From: Aquabacterium humicola
Lineage (GTDB): Bacteria > Pseudomonadota > Gammaproteobacteria > Burkholderiales > Burkholderiaceae_C
Length of the DNA stretch: 64,000 nucleotides
Assembly: GCF_030167915.1 (NCBI RefSeq)
Contig: NZ_JARGNB010000004.1
Location: 310,001 to 374,000, forward strand
Direction of reading: 5' to 3'
Of this stretch, positions 24,849 through 34,411 are shown piece by piece; position 1 is the stretch's first letter; each line of letters opens with the position of its first letter. The notes under the pieces were generated by a model. It saw nothing but the letters and a program-made list of their open reading frames with translations. It did not search any database and was not told the DNA's origin. The position numbers and the translations under genes were made by a program.

Positions 24849-26684
24849 TCAGCGCGCCGGGCGCTTCGAGTTGTCGATGTCGACCATGTGCCACCACTCG
24901 TTCCAGAACAGCGGGCGGCGGTAGCCGATGACCCACGGCTGCCAGAGGTCGGCCTCGAGGCGGTGCACGTGGTACTTCCACGGCATGTACGCGGCCGCCA
25001 GGCGCTTGGCCTCGAGGAACAGCGCCTCGCGCTCGGGGCCGTCGGGCAGCGCCAGCATGCGGTCGTAGATCTCGTCGAAGGCCTTCAGCTTGAAGCGGGC
25101 GATGTTCTGGCTGCCGGCCTCGGGGCCGTACAGACGCGCCAGCGACTGCTGGCCGTCCGGCGACGCGGCCGACGAGCCCAGCTGCCACATCATCAGCTTG
25201 CCGGCCCGCGCGGCCTTCAGGTTCTCCGGCCACTGGCCGGTGACGAAGCGCACGCGCAGGCCGATGTCCTCGAGGCACTTCTTCCACAGCTCGTCGAAGG
25301 TGCGGTTGCGCTGCTCCGGCTGCGTGGCCATCTCGAGCAGCAGCGGGCTGCCGTCGGGCAGCTCGCGGAAGCCGTCGCCATCGCGGTCGACATAACCGTA
25401 CATGTCCAGCAGCGCCTTCGCGCGGGCCGGGTTGTAGTCGCTCATCTCGCTCTTGAAGGCCGGGTCGTAGCCGCTGGTGTGCGGCACCACCGGCGACTGC
25501 GCCGGCACCGCGGCGCCGCGGCGCACCAGCTGGATCTCGCGCTGCACGTCGTAGCCCAGCGAGATCGCCCGCCGCAACGCCACCTTCTCGGGCGTGTAGC
25601 CGCCGACGAGCGGATGCTCCATGTTGAAGAACGACACCCCGCTGTCGGCATTGACGTTCAGCACGCCGCCGATGCCCTTCTTCGCGAGGTGGGGCGCGAG
25701 CTTGCCGTTGGGCATCGCGATGTTGAAGAAGTCGCCCGGCACCGCATTGCCCTGCGTGGCCAGCAGGTCGATCTGGCCGTTGAGGAAGGCCAGCCAGCGC
25801 GGCTGGCTCTCGTTGATGATCGCGACATGCACCTCGTCGACCATCGGCAGGCGGCGCCCCTTGAAGCGCGCGGCCAGCGCCTGGCCCTCGGCATCATCGG
25901 CGTTGGGCTCGCCGTCGTAGAGCTCCTCGCGGAACTGCGGGTTGCGCTCCAGCACGATCAGCGAGCTGCGCCGCCACTGCTTGAGCCGGAACGGGCCGGT
26001 GCCGACCGGGTGCGCATCGATCTCGCTGCCGTAATGCTCGACCACCTCGCGCGCGACCGTGCCGAACAGGTCCGACGCCGCGAAGGTCTCGATCAGGCGG
26101 GGCCGCGGCTGCTCGACGACGAAGCGCAGGGTGTAGCGGTCGATCGCCTTCATGCCGTCGATCGGCTTGTCGTAGTCGAAGGGCTTCTTCTGCGCGATGG
26201 CCTCGTCGCGCAGCGCCTTCAGGCCGACGAAGCCCTGCGTGAGCAGGCCGCCGACGACCGGGCTCTTGTTCGCCGGGTCGGCAATGCGCTTCATCGAGTA
26301 GACGACGTCCTCGGCGACCAGCTCGCGCCGCTGGCCCTTGAAAGCCGGATCGTCGGCGAAGTAGATGCCGCGCTTGAGCTTGACGGTCCAGACCTTGAAG
26401 TCCGGCGAGACCTCGGGCATGCCGTCGGCGAGGGCGGGCTTGATCCGGACCGGGCGCGCGAGGTGGTCGTACTTGTAGGGCGCCTCGAAGATGTGGGGCG
26501 TCAGCGTGCGCGAGTAGATGTCGACGATCTTCGCCGGATCGAGGCTGGTCTCGGCGGACGCGAACGCCACGCGCAGGATCTTCCTGCCGCCGTCGCTGTT
26601 GCTGCCCTCGGTCGCCGCGGCCGCTGCCGCCGCGCCGAGCGCCGCGAGCAGCGAGATGCACAGTCGTCGCGTGAGTGTCTTCAT
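24849..26684 (-). CDS. ABC transporter substrate-binding protein, family 5, paralogue 2
   Basis: 611 aa with a classical Sec signal peptide (KTLTRRLCISLLAALGAAAAAAA). Solute-binding family 5 throughout: IVDIYSRTLTPHIFEAPYKYDHLARP, GIYFADDPAFKGQRRELVAEDVVYSMKR, HPVGTGPFRLKQW, GGYTPEKVALRRAISLGYDVQREI, DMYGYVDRDGDGFRELPDG. It is most similar to paralogue 3, block for block. ATG overlaps the stop of paralogue 3 (ATGA), so the two are translationally coupled. Ligand unknown; likely delivers to the divergent permease/ATPase set. Confidence 0.92.
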   Translation of the reverse strand: MKTLTRRLCISLLAALGAAAAAAATEGSNSDGGRKILRVAFASAETSLDPAKIVDIYSRTLTPHIFEAPYKYDHLARPVRIKPALADGMPEVSPDFKVWTVKLKRGIYFADDPAFKGQRRELVAEDVVYSMKRIADPANKSPVVGGLLTQGFVGLKALRDEAIAQKKPFDYDKPIDGMKAIDRYTLRFVVEQPRPRLIETFAASDLFGTVAREVVEHYGSEIDAHPVGTGPFRLKQWRRSSLIVLERNPQFREELYDGEPNADDAEGQALAARFKGRRLPMVDEVHVAIINESQPRWLAFLNGQIDLLATQGNAVPGDFFNIAMPNGKLAPHLAKKGIGGVLNVNADSGVSFFNMEHPLVGGYTPEKVALRRAISLGYDVQREIQLVRRGAAVPAQSPVVPHTSGYDPAFKSEMSDYNPARAKALLDMYGYVDRDGDGFRELPDGSPLLLEMATQPEQRNRTFDELWKKCLEDIGLRVRFVTGQWPENLKAARAGKLMMWQLGSSAASPDGQQSLARLYGPEAGSQNIARFKLKAFDEIYDRMLALPDGPEREALFLEAKRLAAAYMPWKYHVHRLEADLWQPWVIGYRRPLFWNEWWHMVDIDNSKRPAR

Positions 26685-28522
26685 GCCTTGCGTCTGTCGT
26701 GATCGATGTCGATGAGGTGCCACCAGTTCTGCCAGAACAGCGGCTTGCGATAGCCCACCAGCCAGGGGTGCAGCAGCTCGGCCTCGAGCCGGTGCACGCG
26801 GTGCTTCAGCGGCATGTAGGCGGCGCCGATGCGCTTGACCTCGTCGAACAGCGCCAGGCGCTCGGGCCCGTCGGCCAGGGCCTGGATGCGTTCGTAGACG
26901 CGGTCCAGCGGCGCATGCTGGAAGCGGGCGTAGTTCTGGCTGCCGATCTCGCTGCTGACGTAGCGCGCGACGGCGGTCTCGCCGTCCGGCGCCGCGGCCG
27001 ACAGGCCGAACTGCCAGACCATGTACTTGCCGTTGCGTGCGGCCTTGAGGTTCTCGGGCCACTGGCCGATGGTGAACTTCACCCGCAGGCCCAGCGCGTT
27101 CATCGACTTCTGCCACAGCTCGTCGAAGATGCGGAAGCGCTGCTCGGGCTGGGTCATCATCTCCAGCTGCAGCGGCGAGCCGTCGGGCTGCTCGCGCCAG
27201 CCGTCGCCGTCGCGGTCGGTCCAGCCGTACATGTCGAGCAGCGCCTTCGCGCGCGCCGGATCGTGGTCGCTCGACTCGCACTTGAAGGCCGGGTCGTAGC
27301 CGACGGTGTGCGGCACCAGCGCCGACTGCGCGGGGATCGCCGCGCCCTTCCAGTAGGTGGCGATCTCGCGCTGCACGTCGTAGCCGAGCGACAGCGCGCG
27401 GCGCAGCGCGACCTTGTCGGGCGTGTAGCCGCCGACCACCGGATGCTCCATGTTGAACATGGTCAGGTGCACGTCGGCGTTGGGCACCAGGCGGCCGGAG
27501 ATGCCGCGCTTGGCGAGGTGCGGCGCGAGCTTGCCGTTGGGCATCGCGATGCCGACGAATTCCTGCGGCAGCGCGTTCGAGTTGGTCGCCAGCGCGTCGA
27601 TGCCGCCGTTCAGGAAGGTCAGCCAGCGCGGCTGGCTCTCGAGGATCACCGAGACCTGCACCTCGTCGACCAGCGGCAGCCTGCGGCCCTTCAGCCGCGC
27701 CAGGATCGCCTGGCCCTCGGCGTCGTCGGCCGCCGGTTCGGCAAACCAGCGTTCCTCGCGGAACTGCGGGTTGCGCTCGAGCACGATCAGCGACGCGCGC
27801 CGCCACAGCTTGAGCCGGAACGGGCCGGTGCCGACCGGATGCGCATCGATCTCCTTGCCGTAGAACTCGACCACCTCGCGCGCGACGGCGCCGTAGAGGT
27901 CGGGCGAGGCCAGCACCTCGAGCAGGCGCGGGCGCGGCTGCTCGGTGGTGAAGCGCACGGTGTAGCGGTCGATCGCCTTCATGCCCTCGACCGGCTTGTC
28001 GTAGTCGAAGGGCTTGTTGCCCTTGATCGCGTCGTCGCGCAGCGCCTTCAGGCCGACGAAGCCGTAGCCCAGCAGCGTGCCGACGGCCGGGCTCTTGTTG
28101 GCCGGGTCGTAGAAGCGCTTCATCGCGTAGACGAAGTCCTCGGCGACCAGCTCGCGCCGCCGGCCCTTGAAGGCCGGGTCGTCGGCGAACCAGATGCCGC
28201 GCCGGACGCGGATCGTCCAGACGCGGAAATCGGCCGACACCTCGGGCAGCGCCTCGGCCAGCTGCGGCTTGATCTTCACCGGCCGCGCGAGGTGGTCGTA
28301 GTCGTACAGCGCCTCGAAGATGTGCGGCGTGATCGTGCGCGAGTAGAGGTCGACGACCTTGGCCGGGTCGAAGCCGGTCTCGGGCGAGCTGAAGGCCACG
28401 CGCAGCACCTTGCGCGCGCCGTCGGCGCCGCCCTGGGCGGCCGCGAGAGTCGGCTGCGCCAGGCCCGGCGGCAGCGCCAGCCCCAGCGGCGAGGCCAGCA
28501 GCGCGCGGCGCAGCGGTGTCAC
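26681..28522 (-). CDS. ABC transporter substrate-binding protein, family 5, paralogue 3
   Basis: 613 aa. It begins at a GTG overlapping the stop of paralogue 4 (GTGA) and opens with TPLRRALLASPLGLALPPGLAQ, an export signal. Diagnostic blocks: VVDLYSRTITPHIFEALYDYDHLARP, IWFADDPAFKGRRRELVAEDFVYAMKR, HPVGTGPFRLKLW, GGYTPDKVALRRALSLGYDVQREI, DMYGWTDRDGDGWREQPDG. It closely parallels paralogue 2, including the C-terminal WLVGYRKPLFWQNWWHLIDID. These two look like a more recent duplication than the others. Confidence 0.92.
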   Translation of the reverse strand: MTPLRRALLASPLGLALPPGLAQPTLAAAQGGADGARKVLRVAFSSPETGFDPAKVVDLYSRTITPHIFEALYDYDHLARPVKIKPQLAEALPEVSADFRVWTIRVRRGIWFADDPAFKGRRRELVAEDFVYAMKRFYDPANKSPAVGTLLGYGFVGLKALRDDAIKGNKPFDYDKPVEGMKAIDRYTVRFTTEQPRPRLLEVLASPDLYGAVAREVVEFYGKEIDAHPVGTGPFRLKLWRRASLIVLERNPQFREERWFAEPAADDAEGQAILARLKGRRLPLVDEVQVSVILESQPRWLTFLNGGIDALATNSNALPQEFVGIAMPNGKLAPHLAKRGISGRLVPNADVHLTMFNMEHPVVGGYTPDKVALRRALSLGYDVQREIATYWKGAAIPAQSALVPHTVGYDPAFKCESSDHDPARAKALLDMYGWTDRDGDGWREQPDGSPLQLEMMTQPEQRFRIFDELWQKSMNALGLRVKFTIGQWPENLKAARNGKYMVWQFGLSAAAPDGETAVARYVSSEIGSQNYARFQHAPLDRVYERIQALADGPERLALFDEVKRIGAAYMPLKHRVHRLEAELLHPWLVGYRKPLFWQNWWHLIDIDHDRRKA

Positions 28523-30387
28523 TTCGCGGTGCGCCGCTTCTGCTCGGCGCTGTCGATGTCGATGTAGCGCCAGAAGTCGCGCACGAAGACGTTGCGCTGG
28601 TAGCCCTGGATCCACGGATGCGCCAGGTCGGTCCACACCCGGTGCACGTGCACCTTGTAGGGCATGTAGGCGATCATCAGCTTCTTCTGGCGCTCGATCA
28701 TCTCGGCGCGCTCGGGCGTGTCGGGCAGGATGCGCTGGCGCTCGTGCAGCGCGTTGTACTCCGGCAGGTCGAAGCGCGCATGGTTGGCCTGGCCCTTGTT
28801 CGGGCCGTAGCCGAGCTCGAGGAAGCTGTTCGCGTCGGGCGTGCCGGCCGACCAGCCGACACCCCACATCATCAGCTTGCCACCGCGCGAGGCCTTCAGC
28901 TGCTCGGGCCACTTGGCGATCTTGAAGTCCATGCGCACGTTGATCGCGTCCATGTTCTTCTTCCACTGGTCGTTCAGCTGGCGCGACTGCTGGTCAGGCT
29001 GCGTCGAGTACTCCAGCACCAGCGGCTTGCCGTCGGGCAGGTCGCGCCAGCCGTCGCCGTCCTTGTCGACGTAGCCGTGCATGTCGAGCAGCGCGCGGGC
29101 CTTCGCGCGGTTGAACTCGCTCATCTCCGACTTGAACTCGGGGATGTAGCCCCAGGTGTTGGGCCCCACCGGCGACTGCCCCGGAATCGCCTGGCCGCGG
29201 CGCACGATCTGGATCTCGCGGTCGATGTCCACGGCCAGCGCGATCGCACGGCGCAGCGCCACCTTGTCCGGGGTGTAGCCGCCGACCACCGGATGCTCCA
29301 TGCCGAAGTACGACACCGAGACGTCGGCGCGCGGGTAGCGCTCCATCGTGATGCCCTGCTTCGCGAGGTTGGGCGCGAGCTTGTTGTTGGGAATGATCTG
29401 GCCGGCGAACTCCGCCGGCATCTCCTCGAGGAAATCGAACTCGCGGTTCAGGAAGGCCAGCCAGCGCGGCTGGTTCTCCTCGACGATGGAGACCTCGACG
29501 CGGTCGATCAGCGGCAGCCTGCGGCCCTTGAACTGGCGTGCCACCGCCTGCAGGTCGGCGCGCTCGGGCGGCGGCGTCTCGTCGTAGAACACCTCGCGGT
29601 AGGTCGGGTTGCGCTCGAGCACCATCTTCGACGAGCGCACCCACTGCGTCAGGCGGAAGGGGCCCGTGCCCACCGGGTGCTCGCCGATCTTGTCGCCGTA
29701 GTGCTCGACCACCTCGCGCGCGACCGCGCCGGTGAACGACGGATCGGCCAGCTGGTAGAGGAAGCGCGGCTGCGGCTCGTCGAAGCGGATCTGCAGCGTG
29801 TAGCGGTCGAGCGCGCGCAGGCCCGCGACCTCGCGGTCGTAGTCGAAGGGCTTCTTGGCGGCGATGAGTTCCTTGCGCAGCTCGGACAGCCCGGCGATCT
29901 TCGCGTTCTCCAGGATGTAGAGGTTGCCGCTGCGCCAGCGCGGGTCGTAGTGGCGCTTGATCGCGTAGACGTAGTCGGCCGCCACCAGCTCACGCTTCTG
30001 GCCCTTGAAGGCCGGGTCGTCGGCGAAGTAGATGCCCGGCTTGATGCGCAGCGTGATGGTCTTGAAGTCCTCCGACACCTCGGGCATCGCCGCGGCGGTG
30101 GCCGGGCGCAGCTGGTAGGGCCGCGCCATCCACGCGAACTCCAGCAGCGGCTCGTAGATGCTCGCGACGATGGTGCGCGAGTACAGGTCCGTGATCTGCG
30201 GCGGATCGAAGGCCGTCTCGGCGATGCGGAAGGCATACCGCAGCACCTTCTGCGACGGCGCGGCGGCGGCGATCGTCGGCGCGGAAGCCGGCGCGGTCGC
30301 CGGTGCATCGGCCGCCGCCGCGGGCAACGCGGCGGAGAAATACAGCATCAGACTCGTGGTCAGCGCCAGGAGCGGGGTTCGGCTCAT
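28519..30387 (-). CDS. ABC transporter substrate-binding protein, family 5, paralogue 4 (operon head)
   Basis: 622 aa. Sec signal peptide SRTPLLALTTSLMLYFSAALPAAAADA, then an Ala/Pro/Thr linker to about residue 45. Blocks: ITDLYSRTIVASIYEPLLEFAWMARP, IYFADDPAFKGQKRELVAADYVYAIKR, HPVGTGPFRLTQW, GGYTPDKVALRRAIALAVD, DMHGYVDKDGDGWRDLPDG. ATG at 30385-30387 chosen for the signal peptide. First gene of the leftward chain of four and 307 bp from the divergent permease gene. It resembles paralogue 1 more than 2 or 3 in the segment after HPVGTGPF. Confidence 0.92.
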   Translation of the reverse strand: MSRTPLLALTTSLMLYFSAALPAAAADAPATAPASAPTIAAAAPSQKVLRYAFRIAETAFDPPQITDLYSRTIVASIYEPLLEFAWMARPYQLRPATAAAMPEVSEDFKTITLRIKPGIYFADDPAFKGQKRELVAADYVYAIKRHYDPRWRSGNLYILENAKIAGLSELRKELIAAKKPFDYDREVAGLRALDRYTLQIRFDEPQPRFLYQLADPSFTGAVAREVVEHYGDKIGEHPVGTGPFRLTQWVRSSKMVLERNPTYREVFYDETPPPERADLQAVARQFKGRRLPLIDRVEVSIVEENQPRWLAFLNREFDFLEEMPAEFAGQIIPNNKLAPNLAKQGITMERYPRADVSVSYFGMEHPVVGGYTPDKVALRRAIALAVDIDREIQIVRRGQAIPGQSPVGPNTWGYIPEFKSEMSEFNRAKARALLDMHGYVDKDGDGWRDLPDGKPLVLEYSTQPDQQSRQLNDQWKKNMDAINVRMDFKIAKWPEQLKASRGGKLMMWGVGWSAGTPDANSFLELGYGPNKGQANHARFDLPEYNALHERQRILPDTPERAEMIERQKKLMIAYMPYKVHVHRVWTDLAHPWIQGYQRNVFVRDFWRYIDIDSAEQKRRTAK

Positions 30388-30694
30388 TGCGGCAGGGGGC
30401 ACGCAGGCCCAGGGTGGGGGCGGCGCGCGGACAGCGGATGAAAGAGCGCCGAGTCTAAGACGGCGCACCGCCCGATGGCATCGCGGAAAGCCCGGCTGCG
30501 CGCAGCCGGGCTTCGGCGAAGCCAAAGCCCGCCCGGCCGCCTAGAGCCACCCGCCTAGACAAGTGCCCCGGCACGGGGTTTGCGATAGGCCGGTCGGGTA
30601 TCCGGGGCCCCCTACACTCCCGCATCCCGAAATTGGGGAGGTCCGGCCACGAGCCGGTGCCCCTTCCCATCGTGTCTTTTGGAGCTTCAGCGTC
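30388..30694. other. Divergent control region with palindromes
   Basis: 307 bp without a gene between the binding-protein operon and the permease operon. It holds a perfect 26-bp palindrome at 30488-30513 (arms AAGCCCGGCTGCG), immediately overlapped by a second hairpin (GGCTTCGGCGAAGCC, 30508-30522). RBS GGAG lies 11 bases before the permease ATG. No clear sigma-70 boxes. The palindromes may be an operator, a transcript hairpin or a REP-type insert. Confidence 0.6.
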
Positions 30695-31633
30695 ATGGTG
30701 GCCTACCTGATACGACGCCTGTGGCAAATGATCCCCACATTGATCGGGGTCGTGCTGCTGGTGTTCGTGCTGTTTCACTTCTTCGGTGGCGATCCCGCCG
30801 AAATCCTCGGCGGCCTGAATGCCACGGCCGAGCAGATCGCGGCGATCCGCCAGCAGCTGAAGCTCGACGAGCCCTGGTACGTGCAGCTGTGGATCTTCGT
30901 CAAGCAGATCGCCACGTTCGACTGGGGCCGCAGCTGGGCCACCAATGAAGCAGTGAGCAACCTGTTCGCGACGCGCCTGCCCGCGACGCTGACGGTGATG
31001 ATCCCGATCCTGCTGCTGGACACGCTGCTGGCGATCCCGATCGCGCTGGGCGTGGCCTACGTGCGCGGCTCGCTGACCGACCGTGCGCTGATGGTGATCA
31101 CCACCGTCGCGCTGTCGATCAGCTTCCTCGTCTACATCATCGTCGGCCAGTACCTGTTCGGCTTCCAGCTCGGCTGGTTCCCGGTGCAGGGCTGGAGCGA
31201 TTCGACCTGGACCAACCTGACCACCTACGTGCCGCTGCCGGTGCTGCTGGCGGTGATGGTGGGCGTGTCGCCGCAGACCCGGCTGTACCGCAGCTTCTTC
31301 CTCGACGAGCTCGGCCACGACTACGTGCGCACCGCGCGCGCCAAGGGCCTGACCGAGCGCACCGTGCTGTTCAAGCACGTGCTGCGCAACGCGATGATCC
31401 CGATCCTCACCAACGTCGGCCTGGCGCTGCCGTCGATCTTCGTCGGCTCCTTCCTGATCGAGGTCTTCTTCTCGATCCCCGGCCTCGGCCGCGAGGTGCT
31501 GCTGGCGGTCAACCGCAGCGACTATCCCGTCATCCAGGCGACCACCATTTACCTGGCCGTGCTGACGATGTTCATCAACCTGACGACCGACATCCTCTAC
31601 AAGGTCGTCGATCCGCGAGTCGTACTCAAATGA
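30695..31633 (+). CDS. ABC transporter permease, DppB/OppB type
   Basis: 312 aa, inner-membrane subunit with six predicted helices. It starts MVAYLIRRLWQMIPTLIGVVLL, the classic family N-terminus, and has the large first periplasmic loop (LNATAEQIAAIRQQLKLDEPW). The ATPase-coupling EAA loop is near residue 215: DYVRTARAKGLTERTVLFKHVLRNAMIPI. The stop overlaps the next permease start (ATGA). It serves peptide-like substrates captured by one or more of the four divergent binding proteins. Confidence 0.93.
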   Translation: MVAYLIRRLWQMIPTLIGVVLLVFVLFHFFGGDPAEILGGLNATAEQIAAIRQQLKLDEPWYVQLWIFVKQIATFDWGRSWATNEAVSNLFATRLPATLTVMIPILLLDTLLAIPIALGVAYVRGSLTDRALMVITTVALSISFLVYIIVGQYLFGFQLGWFPVQGWSDSTWTNLTTYVPLPVLLAVMVGVSPQTRLYRSFFLDELGHDYVRTARAKGLTERTVLFKHVLRNAMIPILTNVGLALPSIFVGSFLIEVFFSIPGLGREVLLAVNRSDYPVIQATTIYLAVLTMFINLTTDILYKVVDPRVVLK

Positions 31634-32706
31634 GCGCCGTGCTTCCTGCGCCGGCGGCGCCCGTCGGGACCGCCCCCCGTTCCGAAGGTGTCTGGCATGC
31701 CGCGTGGCGCCGCTTCAAGGGCGACCGCGTCGGCCTGGTGTCGATGCTGATCGTGTTCGGCTTCCTGCTGATGATCCTGCTCTCGGGCCTGAACATCGTG
31801 GCCAGCAACTGGCAGCGCGAGGTCGGCGTGGCCAACGCGCCGCCGACCTTCGTCGGCCCGAGGCCGCCCGAGGCCACCGGCGCCATCGCCACGCCCAAGG
31901 GTCCCAACGTCGACCTGTCGGCGGTGGATCCGCTGGCACCGCGCTACAAGGAATGGGAAGAGCGCGCCGCGAAGCTCAAGAGCACCGACACCGTGAAGGC
32001 CGAGACGCTGCCCTTCGGCGGCGACCGCCTGGGCCGCGACGTGCTGTCCAAGGCCATCAAGGGCACGCAGGTGTCGGTGGCCGTCGGCGTGCTGGCCGCC
32101 GTGTTCGCCACGCTGCTCGGCACCCTGCTTGGGGCGCTGTCGGGCTTCTTCGGCGGCAAGATCGGCGACTTCCTCGAGTGGCTCTACACCGTCTTCACGT
32201 CGATCCCCGGCATCCTGCTGATCTTCACGCTGGCCGCGGTGCTGAACCGCGCCGACGCGGTGATCCCGCGCGGCATCTGGACCATCGTGATCATCCTCGG
32301 CCTGGTCGGCTGGACCGACCTGTACAGACAAGTGCGGGCCGAGTTCATCAAGCACTCGACGCGCGAATACGTGCGCGCGGCCGAGGCCATCGGCGCGTCG
32401 ACCACGGCGCGCATGTTCCGCCACATCCTGCCCAACGTCAGCCACGTGGTGCTGGTGCGCATGTCGCTGCTGGTGGTCGGCTTCATCAAGAGCGAAGTGA
32501 TCCTGTCCTACCTGGGCCTCGGCGTGCCGATCGACCAGGTCAGCTGGGGCACGATGCTCGCCGAATCGCAGGCCGAGCTGATCCTCGGCCACTGGTGGCA
32601 GCTGGCCGCCGCGACCGCCTTCATGGCGGTCTTCGTGACCGCGTTCTCGCTGATGGCCGATGCCTGGCGCGATGCGCTCGACCCCAAGCTGCGCGGCGCG
32701 GAGTGA
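31630..32706 (+). CDS. ABC transporter permease, DppC/OppC type
   Basis: 358 aa, longer than the usual 280-300 because of an insert of about 90 residues between helix 1 and helix 2 (about 60-130). The insert is periplasmic and begins NWQREVGVANAPPTFVGP; the usual FGGDRLGRDVLSKAIKG motif follows at about residue 132. EAA loop: YVRAAEAIGASTTARMFRHILPN. The long loop is a feature of the YejE-like branch. Coupled to the upstream permease by ATGA and followed by the ATPase after 7 bp. Confidence 0.92.
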   Translation: MSAVLPAPAAPVGTAPRSEGVWHAAWRRFKGDRVGLVSMLIVFGFLLMILLSGLNIVASNWQREVGVANAPPTFVGPRPPEATGAIATPKGPNVDLSAVDPLAPRYKEWEERAAKLKSTDTVKAETLPFGGDRLGRDVLSKAIKGTQVSVAVGVLAAVFATLLGTLLGALSGFFGGKIGDFLEWLYTVFTSIPGILLIFTLAAVLNRADAVIPRGIWTIVIILGLVGWTDLYRQVRAEFIKHSTREYVRAAEAIGASTTARMFRHILPNVSHVVLVRMSLLVVGFIKSEVILSYLGLGVPIDQVSWGTMLAESQAELILGHWWQLAAATAFMAVFVTAFSLMADAWRDALDPKLRGAE

Positions 32707-32713
32707 ACCCCTC

Positions 32714-34411
32714 ATGTTGTTGAGCATTCAAGACCTCAAGGTCGCGTTCCGCCTCGGCGATCGCGGCAGCAAGACGTTGGCGCATGCCGTCAGGGGCGTC
32801 AGCTTCGACATCCCCGAGAACTCGACCGTCGCGCTGGTCGGCGAATCCGGTTCAGGCAAGAGCGTCACCGCGATGAGCGTGCTGAACCTGCTGCCGGACA
32901 ACGCGCAGCGCGAAGGCCGCATCCTCTACCAGGGCCGCGACCTGCTGCAGGCCTCGCTGCCCGAGCTGCAGGGCCTGCGCGGGCGCGAGATCGCCTGCGT
33001 GTTCCAGGACCCGATGAGCTCGCTGAACCCGGTGTTCACCGTCGGCCAGCAGCTGTCCGAGCCGCTGATGAAGCACATGGGCCTGTCGGCGCGCCAGGCC
33101 ATCGAACGCGCCGAGGCGCTGCTCGGCGAGGTCGGCATCCCGGAACCGAAGCGCCGGCTGAAGTCGTACCCGCACGAGATGTCCGGCGGCCAGCAGCAGC
33201 GCGTGATGATCGCGATGGCGCTGGCCTGCGAGCCCAAGCTCTTGATCGCCGACGAGCCGACCACCGCGCTCGACGTCACGATCCAGCGCCAGATCCTCGA
33301 GCTGCTGGCCAAGCTGAAGACCAAGCACCGCATGAGCGTGCTGTTCATCAGCCACGACCTGGGCGTGGTGGGCGAGATCTCCGACCACGTCGTCGTGATG
33401 CGCCACGGTGTCATCCGCGAGCAGGGCCCGGTCGAGCGCATCTTCTCGGCGCCGCAGGACGCCTATACGCGCGCGCTGCTGGCCTGCCGCCCCAGCCTGA
33501 CCGACATCCCGGCGCGGCTGACGGTGATCGACGAACACATCGCCGCCCAGGCCGGCAACGGCGCGGCGCAACGGGTCGCGAAGGCGAAGGACCCGGCCGC
33601 GCCGGTGGTGCTGGAGGTCCGGTCGCTGGCCAAGAGCTTCTGGCTGCGCGAAGGCCTCTTCGGCAAGCGCGAGTTCCGCGCCGTGCGCGACGTCAACTTC
33701 CAGCTGCGCAAGGGCCACACGCTGGGCGTGGTCGGCGAGTCGGGCTCCGGCAAGACGACGATGGGCCTGACCCTGCTGCGCCTGCACGAGCCGACCGGCG
33801 GCGAGGTGATCTTCGACGGCAAGAACCTGCTGAAGATCAGCGATGCCGAGCGCCAGCAGATGCGCCGGCGCATCCAGATCGTGTTCCAGAACCCGTACGC
33901 GTCGCTGAACCCGCGCTTCACGATCGGCCAGACGCTGGTCGAGCCGATGTCCATCCACGGCATCGGCGCCTCGACCGCCGAACGCGAGGCGCGCGCGCAC
34001 GCGCTGCTGAACAAGGTCGGCCTCGACGCCTCGGCCTTCGGCAAGTACCCGCACGAGTTCTCCGGCGGCCAGCGCCAACGCGTGGCGATCGCCCGCTGCC
34101 TGACGCTGGACCCGGAAGTGCTGGTGCTCGACGAAGCCGTCAGCGCGCTCGACGTCTCGGTGCAGGCGCAGGTGCTGAACCTGCTGCGCGACCTGCAGGA
34201 CGAGCTCGGCCTGTCCTACGTCTTCATCAGCCACGACCTCGCGGTAGTGCGCTTCATCAGCGACGAGGTGCTGGTGATGAAGGATGGCGAGGTCGTCGAG
34301 CAGGCCAGCGCGCAGCAGATCCTGGCCGCGCCGCAGCAGGAGTACACCAAGCGCCTGCTGGGCGCGGTGCCGCGGGGCTGGTCGCCCGACCGCGCAGCGG
34401 TCACGGCCTGA
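32714..34411 (+). CDS. Fused double ABC ATPase (DppD-DppF type, YejF-like)
   Basis: 565 aa carrying two complete nucleotide-binding domains in one chain. Domain 1: Walker A GESGSGKS (about residue 42), signature MSGGQQQRV, Walker B LLIADEPTTALD, His loop ISHD. Domain 2: Walker A GESGSGKT (about 345), signature FSGGQRQRV, Walker B VLVLDEAVSALD, ISHDLAVV. The oligopeptide-transporter C-terminal extension follows each. A single fused subunit replaces the usual pair, as in YejF/GsiA systems. It is the last gene of the rightward operon. Confidence 0.94.
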   Translation: MLLSIQDLKVAFRLGDRGSKTLAHAVRGVSFDIPENSTVALVGESGSGKSVTAMSVLNLLPDNAQREGRILYQGRDLLQASLPELQGLRGREIACVFQDPMSSLNPVFTVGQQLSEPLMKHMGLSARQAIERAEALLGEVGIPEPKRRLKSYPHEMSGGQQQRVMIAMALACEPKLLIADEPTTALDVTIQRQILELLAKLKTKHRMSVLFISHDLGVVGEISDHVVVMRHGVIREQGPVERIFSAPQDAYTRALLACRPSLTDIPARLTVIDEHIAAQAGNGAAQRVAKAKDPAAPVVLEVRSLAKSFWLREGLFGKREFRAVRDVNFQLRKGHTLGVVGESGSGKTTMGLTLLRLHEPTGGEVIFDGKNLLKISDAERQQMRRRIQIVFQNPYASLNPRFTIGQTLVEPMSIHGIGASTAEREARAHALLNKVGLDASAFGKYPHEFSGGQRQRVAIARCLTLDPEVLVLDEAVSALDVSVQAQVLNLLRDLQDELGLSYVFISHDLAVVRFISDEVLVMKDGEVVEQASAQQILAAPQQEYTKRLLGAVPRGWSPDRAAVTA

